Part shown: positions 34,544 through 44,553 of the stretch, in pieces
How the letters are laid out: each line of letters starts with the position of its first letter
Numbering within the stretch: the stretch's first letter is position 1
Assembly (NCBI RefSeq): GCF_947500795.1
Contig: NZ_CANMTE010000001.1
Location: 682,001-746,000, forward strand
Direction of reading: 5' to 3'
DNA length: 64,000 nucleotides
Source of the DNA: an uncultured Gelidibacter sp.
Lineage (GTDB): Bacteria; Bacteroidota; Bacteroidia; Flavobacteriales; Flavobacteriaceae
The notes under the pieces: model-generated
Seen by the model: only the letters and a program-made list of their open reading frames with translations
Database searches by the model: none
Told to the model about the DNA's origin: nothing
Made by a program: the position numbers and the translations under genes

Positions 34544-35845
34544 CTATTCGTTTTTCCAGTTCAATCTATCCATTTGATTATAAGGCCATGGAGCGCCATT
34601 ATTCTCAACATTGGTCATCATATTGTTCAACTCCATTGGTGCTGCAGATTGCTCCATCACCAAGTAGCGACGCATATCCATAATAATAGATAACGGATCA
34701 ATACTAACTGGACAAGCTTCTGTACACGCATTACACGTAGTACACGCCCAAAGTTCTTCTCTCGTAATATAGTCGTCCAATAGCTGTTTGCCATCTTCCT
34801 TAAACGTTCCGCCGTTAGCATCAATATTTTTACCTACTTCTTCAAGACGGTCTCTGGTATCCATCATGATTTTACGAGGCGACAATTTCTTGCCGGTTTG
34901 GTTTGCAGGACATTCACTTGTACAACGTCCGCATTCCGTACAGGTATAAGCATTTAGCAATTGTACCCAATTGAGATCTTGAACATCACTCGCGCCAAAC
35001 TTTGCTGGGGCTTCAGTGCTTTCTGGCTGCGCTGCAAAGGGATCAACATTAGGATCCATCATCAATTTCACTTCTGCGGTTACTGATGCCAAATTGTCTA
35101 ATTCACCTTTAGGCTTCACTTTTCCGTAATATGTATTTGGGAATGCCAAAAGGATATGTAAATGTTTCGAGAAATACAGGTAGTTTAAGAATCCTAAGAT
35201 CCCTAAAATATGCATCCACCAAGCGCTACGTTCAATAATATGAATTGTGCCTTCTGAAAGTCCGCTAAATAGTGGTGCAATAAATTGACTGATTACATTA
35301 CCATTATTCATGGCTTGAAATTTCAAATCTGTAGCATTCATTACTAAGAACAAAAGCATCAGCGCCATTTCAATATAAAGAATGTAGTTGGCGTCATTTT
35401 TTGGCCAAGCAGTCATTTCTTTAGACCAAAAACGTTTGATTTTAATAGCATTTCGTCTTAACCAAAAGATGATTACCGAAACGAATACGAGAAGTGCCAA
35501 GACTTCAAATGCGCCAATTAGTACGCCATATAATGGGCCAATGCCAGAAAAGATTCGATGTGTACCTGCAAGACCATCAATAATAATTTCTAAAACCTCA
35601 ATGTTTATAATGATAAATCCTACATAAACGATAATGTGTAGAAAACCTGCAATTGGTCGTTTTACCATCTTGCTCTGACCTAAAGCGATCATTGCCATAT
35701 TTTTCCAACGTTGCGAGGTGTTATCGCTCACATCAACATCGTGGCCTAATTTAATATTGCGGATCAGCTTTTTTACATTTTTTGCAAAATAACCAATGCC
35801 AACAATTAGTGCTATAGCAAAAAGGATATTTGGAATGTAATTCAT
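34544..35845 (-). CDS. Membrane-bound 4Fe-4S dicluster protein (HdrDE-like)
   Basis: The product is 433 residues. The N-terminal 250 residues have about five transmembrane helices with His residues (for example GFLHIIVYVGFIII) that could bind haem or contact quinone. The soluble C-terminal part has two ferredoxin-type motifs, CTECGRCTSECPANQTG and CTTCNACTEACPVSID. This layout matches the membrane partner of heterodisulfide-reductase-like and D-lactate-oxidising modules. It likely passes electrons between the quinone pool and the CCG protein encoded downstream. The start is 11 bases after mlaD, in the same operon. Confidence 0.87.
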   Translation of the reverse strand: MNYIPNILFAIALIVGIGYFAKNVKKLIRNIKLGHDVDVSDNTSQRWKNMAMIALGQSKMVKRPIAGFLHIIVYVGFIIINIEVLEIIIDGLAGTHRIFSGIGPLYGVLIGAFEVLALLVFVSVIIFWLRRNAIKIKRFWSKEMTAWPKNDANYILYIEMALMLLFLVMNATDLKFQAMNNGNVISQFIAPLFSGLSEGTIHIIERSAWWMHILGILGFLNYLYFSKHLHILLAFPNTYYGKVKPKGELDNLASVTAEVKLMMDPNVDPFAAQPESTEAPAKFGASDVQDLNWVQLLNAYTCTECGRCTSECPANQTGKKLSPRKIMMDTRDRLEEVGKNIDANGGTFKEDGKQLLDDYITREELWACTTCNACTEACPVSIDPLSIIMDMRRYLVMEQSAAPMELNNMMTNVENNGAPWPYNQMDRLNWKNE

Positions 35846-35856
35846 TATGGAGTTGG

Positions 35857-36849
35857 TTAGTTATTTTCTAATTCTATATGAATCGCTTCTGGTTGGGTTT
35901 TCTCATCTTCAATGATATTGCCTTCTGCGTCAAAACGTTTTGGTTTCTTTCCGAAAACAGAAAAATGCACATAACGTTTAGGGTTCAATTTAAAGTCTTG
36001 TAAGAGTTGTTCGAGCTGTAAAGACGCCCCTTCTAGATTCACGTAAAGTTTGTCGTCATTTAGCATTTTACCTAATGAGCCTTTGCCATCCTTCACACTA
36101 GCCAATAAAGTGTTAACTTCTTGAAGTGTTTTATCGAGGTTTTCGAAGGTTTTTGATATTTCAACTTGTTTAAACTCGGTAGTAATTTCCGCAAGGTTAC
36201 CAGATAAGGTGTCAAAATTATTGATAGCTGAAGATAAGGCCGCATCATTTTTAACTACCAAGGTATTCATTGCGGCAGACATGTTTCTGAAAGAAATAAT
36301 GGTTCTATTCAATTCAGCAATGGCAGCTTTAAGTCCATCTTCACCATCGTTAATAATTAATGAGTTGAAGTTGGTCATCAATGAATCGGCCGTTTTTAAG
36401 GTCACCCCTAAATTACTGCTGATCCCAGAAAAGTTCTTAGTTAAACTGGTAATTAGGCCTTCCTCTATTTCTGATTCTAGAAAATCGCCATCCTTAGCAA
36501 GTTCTGGCCCAGGCATAGGTACAATTGCTAAAGCATTTCCACCCATAAGTCCAGTTTCATACATGCGTATTTTACTGTTTGTAGAAAACTTTACATCTTC
36601 AGTAATCACGAATGTGACAATGGTTTTACCTGTTTTGTCATCATAAGCGATGGTTTCAATTTTACCAATATTGTTTCCTTTGATTGTAACTAAAGAAGAG
36701 GAATTTAAAGCATTGTAATCAAATTGTGTTTGGTAGCGATTGTGTTTTTTAAGGATATTGATACCCTTTAAGTAGTTGATCGTAAAAACCATTAGGAGAA
36801 TCCCACAGATTACGAGTATCGCAGTTTTAACTTCTCTTGTTATTTTCAA
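35857..36849 (-). CDS. MlaD/MCE-domain lipid transport protein
   Basis: This is a 330-residue inner-membrane-anchored periplasmic protein. The N-terminus ITREVKTAILVICGILLMVFTINYLKG is a signal anchor. The MCE domain follows (SSLVTIKGNNIGKIETI, then MYETGLMGGNALAIVPM). Residues 140-290 form a long helical, coiled-coil-like region, and the tail reads PKRYVHFSVFGKK. MlaD hexamers carry phospholipids across the periplasm. The other Mla transporter genes (mlaE, mlaF) are not adjacent. The start must be TTG at 36849: an in-frame stop lies five codons upstream and no ATG or GTG lies between. Confidence 0.92.
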   Translation of the reverse strand: MKITREVKTAILVICGILLMVFTINYLKGINILKKHNRYQTQFDYNALNSSSLVTIKGNNIGKIETIAYDDKTGKTIVTFVITEDVKFSTNSKIRMYETGLMGGNALAIVPMPGPELAKDGDFLESEIEEGLITSLTKNFSGISSNLGVTLKTADSLMTNFNSLIINDGEDGLKAAIAELNRTIISFRNMSAAMNTLVVKNDAALSSAINNFDTLSGNLAEITTEFKQVEISKTFENLDKTLQEVNTLLASVKDGKGSLGKMLNDDKLYVNLEGASLQLEQLLQDFKLNPKRYVHFSVFGKKPKRFDAEGNIIEDEKTQPEAIHIELENN

Positions 36850-36902
36850 AGTCTTTGAGGTTTAGTTGCACAAAATTAGGTATAAATATATTAAGAATCT
36901 TT

Positions 36903-38048
36903 TTAATTTGCCTGAGATTTCAGAACCTTAGAAAGGTCTTCGCGCTCACCATTTCTATAGGCAACTATAAAAGACGACGGATAACCTTTTGATTTTGCAA
37001 TTTCTGCCAGTTTTTTAGCTTCATTATAATCAGAAGTATATCCGTAAAAATATTTAAATAATTTACCTTCTTTTTCTCTTGATATATCAGTTAAGCCTTT
37101 AAAATTAAAAGGTTTTGGTTCTATCTTATTACTGCTTGCCGCTAATTGGACTTTAAAAACGGTATTTGGATAAATAAGTTTAGAAGTCTCTTCAGGTTTG
37201 ATTTCTTCAGTGACCGCATCTTTAATGCTTTCTATATTAGGAACATCTTTATAAACGTTTTCTCCTACGTTTCTATCCAAGATCATTTTATAATCCATGA
37301 TGCCTTTGTAAATAGATAAAGACATTTCATTCTGTCCTTTAGATGAATTTAGGTAAGCGCCTTCAGGTTGGTACGTTAGGAATCCAGTTTCAATTAAAAC
37401 ACTAGGCATATAAGTGTTGTGCAACACCCAAAAACCTGCTTGTTTTACACCTCTATCAGTACGTTTTAAACTTTTAGTAAAATTATCCTGAACCAATCGT
37501 GCCAACTGCGTACTTTGATCCAGATAATCTTCTTGCATCAAGGTTAAGCCAATAAAAGATTCTGGAGCATTTGGATCGAAACCATCGTAGTGCGATTTAT
37601 AGTCTTCCTCCAAAAAGATTACCTCGTTCTCTTTTTTGGCAACTTCAAAGTTGCGTTGGTTGGCATGCAATCCCAAAACAAAAGTTTCGGTACCGTGCGC
37701 ATTGGAGTTATGAGCGTTACAATGTACGGATACGAATAAATCAGCATCTGCATCATTTGCTATTTTGGCGCGGCCTCTTAAGGTTACAAACTCATCCGTT
37801 TTACGTGTGTAAACCACCTTAATATTGGGATGCTTTTCTAAAGCTTTCCCCACGGTTAAAACAATATTGAGTGCAATATCTTTTTCTTTATAGCCATTCC
37901 CAGTGTTTCCTGGGTCGTTACCACCATGGCCAGCATCAAGCACTACAACAAATTTGCCCTTGTTTTTTTGAAAGGCGTGTGCAGAGGAAATAAAACTGGC
38001 GAATAAAAATAGCTGTAATACGAAAATGTAATGTAGGTGCGTTCTCAT
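36903..38048 (-). CDS. N-acetylmuramoyl-L-alanine amidase (Amidase_3)
   Basis: This is a periplasmic zinc amidase that cuts the bond between muramic acid and the stem peptide. The signal peptide is residues 1-26 (SSAHAFQ). The Amidase_3 domain (30-260) has VVLDAGHGGNDPG (zinc His41), NGYKEKDIAL (Glu55), LFVSVHCNAH and VLIETGFLT (catalytic Glu). The C-terminal 90 residues look SPOR-like (VFKVQLAASS, FKYFYGYTSDYNEAKKLAEIAKSKGY), which would direct the enzyme to denuded septal glycan. It heads the minus-strand operon amidase-mlaD-FeS and is divergent from lptD. A role in daughter-cell separation is inferred. Confidence 0.93.
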   Translation of the reverse strand: MRTHLHYIFVLQLFLFASFISSAHAFQKNKGKFVVVLDAGHGGNDPGNTGNGYKEKDIALNIVLTVGKALEKHPNIKVVYTRKTDEFVTLRGRAKIANDADADLFVSVHCNAHNSNAHGTETFVLGLHANQRNFEVAKKENEVIFLEEDYKSHYDGFDPNAPESFIGLTLMQEDYLDQSTQLARLVQDNFTKSLKRTDRGVKQAGFWVLHNTYMPSVLIETGFLTYQPEGAYLNSSKGQNEMSLSIYKGIMDYKMILDRNVGENVYKDVPNIESIKDAVTEEIKPEETSKLIYPNTVFKVQLAASSNKIEPKPFNFKGLTDISREKEGKLFKYFYGYTSDYNEAKKLAEIAKSKGYPSSFIVAYRNGEREDLSKVLKSQAN

Positions 38049-38130
38049 AAAGGTCTTAACGAATAAAAATCTCGGTTTATTTTAATTTTAAATTTTAAAT
38101 GAATAATAATTAATCACAAAAAAATATATG

Positions 38131-38138
38131 TAATTTTG
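38131..38138 (+). promoter_or_regulatory. Bacteroidota-type -7 element for lptD
   Basis: TAATTTTG fits TAnnTTTG exactly. The first in-frame TTG (38136) of the lptD frame lies inside this element, so translation probably begins downstream, for example at TTG 38187. Confidence 0.45.
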
Positions 38139-38186
38139 ACTTTTCAAAAACCGAGCCATACTTTTACAAAAATACACTTAAAAGCA

Positions 38187-40898
38187 TTGCATACAAATAG
38201 CTTTCATATTCTTTTTTTTCTGAGTTTTACAGTGTTTGTTAACACTTTGGGGTTCTCCCAAGAGCTTCCTAAAAAACAAACTCCAATACTACCAAAAACA
38301 GAAAATGATTCTATGAGGGTGACGGTTAACGTCGATTCTCTATTACAGCCAACGGTCAATCTCAAAGAAACCGATTCTACACTACAAGACACACTTCCTA
38401 AAAAGAAGGAATTTTTAACCGATGTTGTCAATTATAAAGCTTTAGGCTATGTGTCTCTTAACGAAAAGTTGAAGCAAACCACTTTATATGATCAAGCGGA
38501 AGTCAATTATCAGGACATGGAAATCAAGTCTGGAATTATTGTGATTGATCATAATAAAAACTTGGTATATGCTGGGCGTTTAAAGGATTCGGCAGGGGTT
38601 TATTCGCAAGCGCCTACTTTTAAACAAGGTGCCAATTTGGTGGAACCTGATTCTATTATATTCAATACAGAAACCAAAAAAGCGCTGATCTATAATTCGA
38701 GAACAGAACAAAGTGGCGGATATATTATTGCAGATATCACTAAAAAAGAGAATGACTCGGTTTACTTTATTAATCGCGGGAAATTCACCACTTCTGAAAA
38801 CAGAGAAGATCCGGAATTCTATTTCTTAATGCGAAAAGCTAAGATTGTTCCTAATAAAAAAGTGGTTACCGGTCTGACCAATATGTACATCTATAATGTA
38901 CCGACGCCTATTGGGTTGCCTTTTGCCTATTTTCCATTGACAAAAAAACAAACGTCAGGCATCCTCTTCCCTACTTTTGGTCAGGATAGCAGACGTGGTT
39001 ATAACTTGCAAAATGGTGGGTATTATTTTGCCATTAGTGATTATGTAGATTTGGCAGCATATGCCGATTATTATACCAACGGGAGTTACGGGTTACGTAC
39101 AGAAAGTAGTTATGCCGTTCGTTATAAGTTTAGAGGGAATTTCGGATTAAGATATGAGAATTTAATCAATAGTGAACGCGGTTTCCCTGACTATTCAAAA
39201 TCGTCAATCTATAACATTAGATGGTCACATTCTCAAGATTCAAAAGCGAACCCGAGTTCTCGCTTTTCTGCTTCTGTCAACTTAGGAAGTAGTAAATACT
39301 ATCAAGAATCCGTGAACCAAATTAACGCTTCCAATTTCTTGAACAACACCTTGTCATCTTCTGTTTCTTATTCTAAATCGTTTACAGGAGAACCACAAGT
39401 TAATATGAGTGTGACGGCTACACATTCACAAAACACAAGAACGCAACAAATAGATATGACATTGCCGACGTTTCAAGGTAGTGTGAGCAGAGTTTACCCG
39501 TTCGCTCCAAAAGTGGGCACCAAAAAAGGGATTATTGATAACATCAACTTTCAGTATAACATCAACGCACAGAACAGGATAAACACTACTGATTCGCTGT
39601 TTTTCAAAAAGGAAATGTTTGATGAAGCTAGAATTGGCGTTCAGCAAAGCATTCCAATCTCTACCAACTTTAAGGTTTTTAAATATTTTAGTGTGAGTGC
39701 GAACACAAATTTTGAAGAAAATTGGACGCTGAATACGGTTCGTAAATATTATGATGAGGAAACCAATCAGATTTTAACCCAAGATCTCACCGGATTTGAT
39801 GGCTTTAGAACCTACAATTTCAGTACAAGTGTAGGAACTACGGTTTATGGGATGTTCAATTTTGAAAAGAAAGGCAAAGACACCAAAATTAAGGCAATAA
39901 GACACATTATGAGGCCGTCTATCAGTTATAATATCAATCCTGCGTTTGATGAATATTATGACACGTTCGACTATATTACAGCTAACGGTGATATTACCCG
40001 TGCTGAGTACAGTAGGTTTGAAGAATCACTTTATGGTGCACCAAATAAAAACTTTTCAAGTTCTTTAGGCTTGAGTTTAGGAAATAACTTTGAAGCGAAA
40101 GTTAGAGATCGCGATTCCACCAAAACGGAGCCTAAGAAAATCATTTTATTGAATAACCTTAACTTCTCCACGTCTTATAACTTTGCTGGCGATTCCTTAC
40201 AATGGAGTCCGGTTAGAGTTTCAGGAGGTACTCAGTTTTTCGACAATAAAATGAGTGTGAATTTTGGGATGACTTTAGATCCATATGCACTTGACAATAA
40301 TAACCGTCGTGTAGATAAATTTAATGTTAGTAATGGGGGAAGTTTGTTTCGTATGACTTCAGCCAGTATGAATTTAAGCTACAGTTTGAGCAGTTCTAGT
40401 TTCTCTGGAAAGAAGGAACCAGATCAACGTGCTATTGACGAATCTGTACGAAGTGGTGGCCGTGCCGATGATTTATTTGGGAAGCCACAAAACTTTGCTG
40501 ATGATCGTTTGGGTGACGACACAAAAGACAAGGACAAAGAAGTTGATTCTGAATATTATAACTTTACAATACCTTGGAGCTTACGAATTGCGTATGCAGT
40601 AAATTACTCCAATAATGCAAGACAGAATGAAATTTCATCAAATTCATTGATGTTTTCTGGAGATATCGATTTATCACCACGCTGGACCGTTGGTGTGTCT
40701 TCTGGTTACGATTTTAAAAATCAAGGGTTCACGTATACTCAACTCCGTTTTGAGCGTGATTTGATGAGCTGGCGTATGAATTTCAGTTGGATTCCATTCA
40801 GTCAACGTAGTTCATGGAACTTCTTTATCGGAATTAAATCGAGCTTATTGAAAGACATTAAGTACGACAAGCAACGTGAACCAGACAAAAGGTTATAG
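38187..40898 (+). CDS. lptD: LPS-assembly outer-membrane protein LptD
   Basis: This is a large outer-membrane beta-barrel that inserts lipopolysaccharide on the cell surface with LptE. From TTG 38187 the product is about 903 residues with a signal-like N-terminus ending NTLGFSQ. Residues 90-240 are the periplasmic OstA/LptA-like beta-jellyroll (VIDHNKNLVYAGRLKDSAG, IYNSRTEQSGGYI), then MYIYNVPTPIGLPFAYFPLTKKQTSGILFPTFG, the strongly conserved LptD plug/barrel entry. The remaining 600 residues are Ser/Asn/Tyr-rich strands ending in a barrel. There is no in-frame ATG near the start; TTG 38136 is possible but falls inside the promoter element. The gene is followed by ridA after 50 bases. Confidence 0.9.
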   Translation: MHTNSFHILFFLSFTVFVNTLGFSQELPKKQTPILPKTENDSMRVTVNVDSLLQPTVNLKETDSTLQDTLPKKKEFLTDVVNYKALGYVSLNEKLKQTTLYDQAEVNYQDMEIKSGIIVIDHNKNLVYAGRLKDSAGVYSQAPTFKQGANLVEPDSIIFNTETKKALIYNSRTEQSGGYIIADITKKENDSVYFINRGKFTTSENREDPEFYFLMRKAKIVPNKKVVTGLTNMYIYNVPTPIGLPFAYFPLTKKQTSGILFPTFGQDSRRGYNLQNGGYYFAISDYVDLAAYADYYTNGSYGLRTESSYAVRYKFRGNFGLRYENLINSERGFPDYSKSSIYNIRWSHSQDSKANPSSRFSASVNLGSSKYYQESVNQINASNFLNNTLSSSVSYSKSFTGEPQVNMSVTATHSQNTRTQQIDMTLPTFQGSVSRVYPFAPKVGTKKGIIDNINFQYNINAQNRINTTDSLFFKKEMFDEARIGVQQSIPISTNFKVFKYFSVSANTNFEENWTLNTVRKYYDEETNQILTQDLTGFDGFRTYNFSTSVGTTVYGMFNFEKKGKDTKIKAIRHIMRPSISYNINPAFDEYYDTFDYITANGDITRAEYSRFEESLYGAPNKNFSSSLGLSLGNNFEAKVRDRDSTKTEPKKIILLNNLNFSTSYNFAGDSLQWSPVRVSGGTQFFDNKMSVNFGMTLDPYALDNNNRRVDKFNVSNGGSLFRMTSASMNLSYSLSSSSFSGKKEPDQRAIDESVRSGGRADDLFGKPQNFADDRLGDDTKDKDKEVDSEYYNFTIPWSLRIAYAVNYSNNARQNEISSNSLMFSGDIDLSPRWTVGVSSGYDFKNQGFTYTQLRFERDLMSWRMNFSWIPFSQRSSWNFFIGIKSSLLKDIKYDKQREPDKRL

Positions 40899-40948
40899 TT
40901 AAGTGCCCATTTCAAAATAAAAACTTCTAAAAAGTAAACTTATACATT

Positions 40949-41329
40949 ATGAAAAAAATCATCAATACACCAAATGCTCCTGCTCCTATCGGGCCATATA
41001 ATCAAGCGGTTTTAACTGGTAATACATTATATACTTCAGGGCAGATTGCTTTTGACCCGAAGACTAATGAATTGGTTTTGGATTCTATTCAAGCAGAAAC
41101 AAAGCAAGTTATGGAAAACCTTAAAGCGGTTTTAGAAGCTGCTGATATGACTTTTGAAAACGTAATTAAGTCGTCAATTTTTATCAGCGACATGAATAAC
41201 TTTGGTCAGATCAACGAGGTTTACGGCACTTATTTTAATTCAGAAACTGCTCCAGCAAGAGAAACTGTTGAAGTAGCAAACTTGCCTAAATTTGTGAATG
41301 TTGAAATCAGCATGATCGCTGTAAAATAA
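40949..41329 (+). CDS. ridA: RidA family reactive enamine/imine deaminase
   Basis: This is a small cytoplasmic YjgF/YER057c/UK114 protein of 126 residues. It hydrolyses reactive 2-aminoacrylate and other enamine/imine intermediates, forming trimers. Visible hallmarks are NAPAPIGPYNQAV, LYTSGQIAFDP, the VIKSSIFISDMNNF region, the invariant Arg in APARETVEVANLPK, and VEISMIAVK at the end. It is probably cotranscribed with lptD and is followed by a terminator. Confidence 0.95.
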   Translation: MKKIINTPNAPAPIGPYNQAVLTGNTLYTSGQIAFDPKTNELVLDSIQAETKQVMENLKAVLEAADMTFENVIKSSIFISDMNNFGQINEVYGTYFNSETAPARETVEVANLPKFVNVEISMIAVK

Positions 41330-41350
41330 ATTTCTTTAAGTTATCAACTA

Positions 41351-41387
41351 AAAAAAGCAGTGGCCTTAATTAGAACACTGCTTTTTT
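41351..41387. terminator. Bidirectional rho-independent terminator
   Basis: AAAAAAGCAGTG (41351-41362) pairs with CACTGCTTTTTT (41376-41387) around a 13-base loop, with more Ts after it. It separates the convergent ridA and kinase genes. Confidence 0.88.
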
Positions 41388-41408
41388 TTATTGAACAAAA
41401 CCTGAGGT

Positions 41409-42272
41409 TTATTTGAGCTTTTTAGTATGATAGGCCACCAAACCTTCAATAGGTCGGCGGACAACGTTTCCTACAGTGAATCCCATTTCTTCCGCAACTT
41501 CCTTTATTTGCGTTTCAGCAAAAAACGCAATAGAGCCCGCAAAATGTACTGGTACTTTTTCTACTTCATTTTTATACTGGAAAATCATGTTTTTCGCGAA
41601 TAGTCGAATCCCATCTTTAATCATATCTTGGATATATGGCGAATCTATATTTAAAAACATAAATTCTGCAAAACTTGCCAAATACGCATTAGGCGTCGGA
41701 TTTTTGTAAAGGTTATATTTGATATAATCTGCATCCATATTGTACTTGTCAGCAAAAGATACTTTTATGGCTTCTGGCATATGATTAAAATAATAATCAC
41801 GTATCATTTGTTTCCCATAAAAATTACCTGAAGCGTCATCCATTAGCGAGTATCCTAACGATTGAACACGTTGGTCTATACGTTCACCATCATAATAACT
41901 ACAGTTAGAACCGGTGCCCAAAATACACACAATTGCAGCTTCATCGTCATGATTTAATGTTGCTCTTACAGCAGCCATTGTATCTTCTGTAACCTCCACT
42001 TCTGCGTTTACGAAAATATCTTCCAAAACACCTTTTAAAAGTAATCTTGGGCTTTCTGTACCACAACCTGCGCCGTAGAAGAAGATGTGCGTCACCTCAC
42101 GCTTGTGCTTCATCAACTCCTCACTCTTACGAATGGTTTTATAAAGTTTTTTTTCCTTGAGAATTTCAGGATTTAAGCCACTTGTGCGGATTTTTTCCAG
42201 AAGTTGTTTCCCATTATTGTCTACTGAAATCCAATCGCATTTTGTAGAACCACTATCAACTATTAATATCAT
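41409..42272 (-). CDS. BadF/BadG-type kinase, N-acetylglucosamine kinase-like
   Basis: The product is a 287-residue ASKHA-fold sugar kinase. The phosphate-1 motif is LIVDSGSTKCDW at 3-14, the phosphate-2 region is VCILGTGSNCSYYDG near 115-127, and the adenosine region is PVHFAGSIAFFAETQI near 244. The closest annotated relatives phosphorylate N-acetylglucosamine; glucosamine or another amino sugar is possible. It follows gap and pfkA on the same strand with short gaps (69 and 83 bases), so it can be cotranscribed with glycolytic genes. A link to recycling of cell-wall GlcNAc is plausible. Confidence 0.85.
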   Translation of the reverse strand: MILIVDSGSTKCDWISVDNNGKQLLEKIRTSGLNPEILKEKKLYKTIRKSEELMKHKREVTHIFFYGAGCGTESPRLLLKGVLEDIFVNAEVEVTEDTMAAVRATLNHDDEAAIVCILGTGSNCSYYDGERIDQRVQSLGYSLMDDASGNFYGKQMIRDYYFNHMPEAIKVSFADKYNMDADYIKYNLYKNPTPNAYLASFAEFMFLNIDSPYIQDMIKDGIRLFAKNMIFQYKNEVEKVPVHFAGSIAFFAETQIKEVAEEMGFTVGNVVRRPIEGLVAYHTKKLK

Positions 42273-42341
42273 GTGTTTATTTAATAAGAAAATCCGTATA
42301 TGTTAAGCTATAAATATAAAACACATACGGATTATATGGAA

Positions 42342-43409
<1,068 letters not shown>

Positions 43410-43429
43410 TTATTCCTGTTTGATAAATA

Positions 43430-44416
43430 TTACGTTGACATAATCTCAGAAACGCGCAATAATTCTCTATTGATTTGAGATTTACCTTTAACCGCTTGCT
43501 CTAATGGCGTTAAGGTCATTTTGTTGTTGAGAAGACCTACCATAAAATTGGATTTGCCTTCCAACAGACTTTCTACAGCCTTTACTCCCATTCTACTGGC
43601 TAATACACGATCAAAACATGATGGAGGCCCACCACGTTGCATATGGCCTAAAACGGAAACCCTTACGTCATACTCGTCTAAGTTGGCTTCCACATAATCT
43701 TTAAGTTCGAAAACGTTTTTACCAATTTTATCACCTTCTGCAACCACCACAATACTTGATGATTTTCCAGAACGTTTACTACGTTGTAACGATTCCAAAA
43801 GACGCTCAAGACCTAAATTTTCTTCAGGAATCAAAATCTCTTCGGCACCAGCACCAACACCTGCATTCAATGCAATGTGGCCAACGTCACGTCCCATAAC
43901 CTCCACAAAAAATAAACGGTTATGTGAACTTGCTGTATCCCTGATTTTATCGATACACTCTACAACAGTATTTAAAGCGGTATCAAAACCAAGCGTATGT
44001 GAGGTTCCAAAAATATCATTATCAATAGTTCCTGGAATTCCTATAATTGGAAAATTATATTCTGCATTAAAAACCAATCCACCGTTAAAGGTACCGTCTC
44101 CACCAATAACAACTAACGCCTGTATGCCGGCATCTGTGAGCTTTTGATGAGCGATTTTACGTCCTTCAGGGGTTCTGAATTCCTTTGAACGAGCAGATTT
44201 AAGAATCGTGCCGCCTTTATTGATGATGTCTTTTACACTACGTGCATCCATCGGTTTGAAATCGCCTTCCATTACACCCTCGTAACCACGATAGATTCCA
44301 ACACATTCAACGTTATGATAAGCGCAGGTTCTGACAACGGAACGAATGGCTGCATTCATTCCAGGAGAGTCACCTCCTGAGGTCATTACCCCAATTTTTT
44401 TTATGCTATTTGACAT
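43430..44416 (-). CDS. pfkA: ATP-dependent 6-phosphofructokinase
   Basis: This cytoplasmic enzyme phosphorylates fructose-6-phosphate to the 1,6-bisphosphate. The 328 residues show MTSGGDSPGMNAAIRSVV (ATP loop), IGGDGTFNGG (Mg/ATP site, with the GGDGT signature of ATP-dependent enzymes), GIPGTIDNDI (catalytic TIDND) and EVMGRDVGHIAL (substrate binding). The Gly after GGD favours ATP over pyrophosphate as donor. It is the first gene of the pfkA-gap-kinase run, 137 bases after the tamB stop. Confidence 0.96.
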   Translation of the reverse strand: MSNSIKKIGVMTSGGDSPGMNAAIRSVVRTCAYHNVECVGIYRGYEGVMEGDFKPMDARSVKDIINKGGTILKSARSKEFRTPEGRKIAHQKLTDAGIQALVVIGGDGTFNGGLVFNAEYNFPIIGIPGTIDNDIFGTSHTLGFDTALNTVVECIDKIRDTASSHNRLFFVEVMGRDVGHIALNAGVGAGAEEILIPEENLGLERLLESLQRSKRSGKSSSIVVVAEGDKIGKNVFELKDYVEANLDEYDVRVSVLGHMQRGGPPSCFDRVLASRMGVKAVESLLEGKSNFMVGLLNNKMTLTPLEQAVKGKSQINRELLRVSEIMST

Positions 44417-44553
44417 TTATTTATTTGTTAGAATAGTAAAACTACTAAACATATATTATAAAAAAGGCAGGATTAGTCATATTTTCAACGAGCGACTGAA
44501 ATTCAATCGTTTTCGTTAATAACTAATTGGAAATTGTAAGAAAAAAATCGGGA

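Noticed and set aside
36209-36646. 145-residue plus-strand open frame
   Set aside because: Antisense to mlaD, whose MCE domain is complete; the antisense product shows no recognisable domain.
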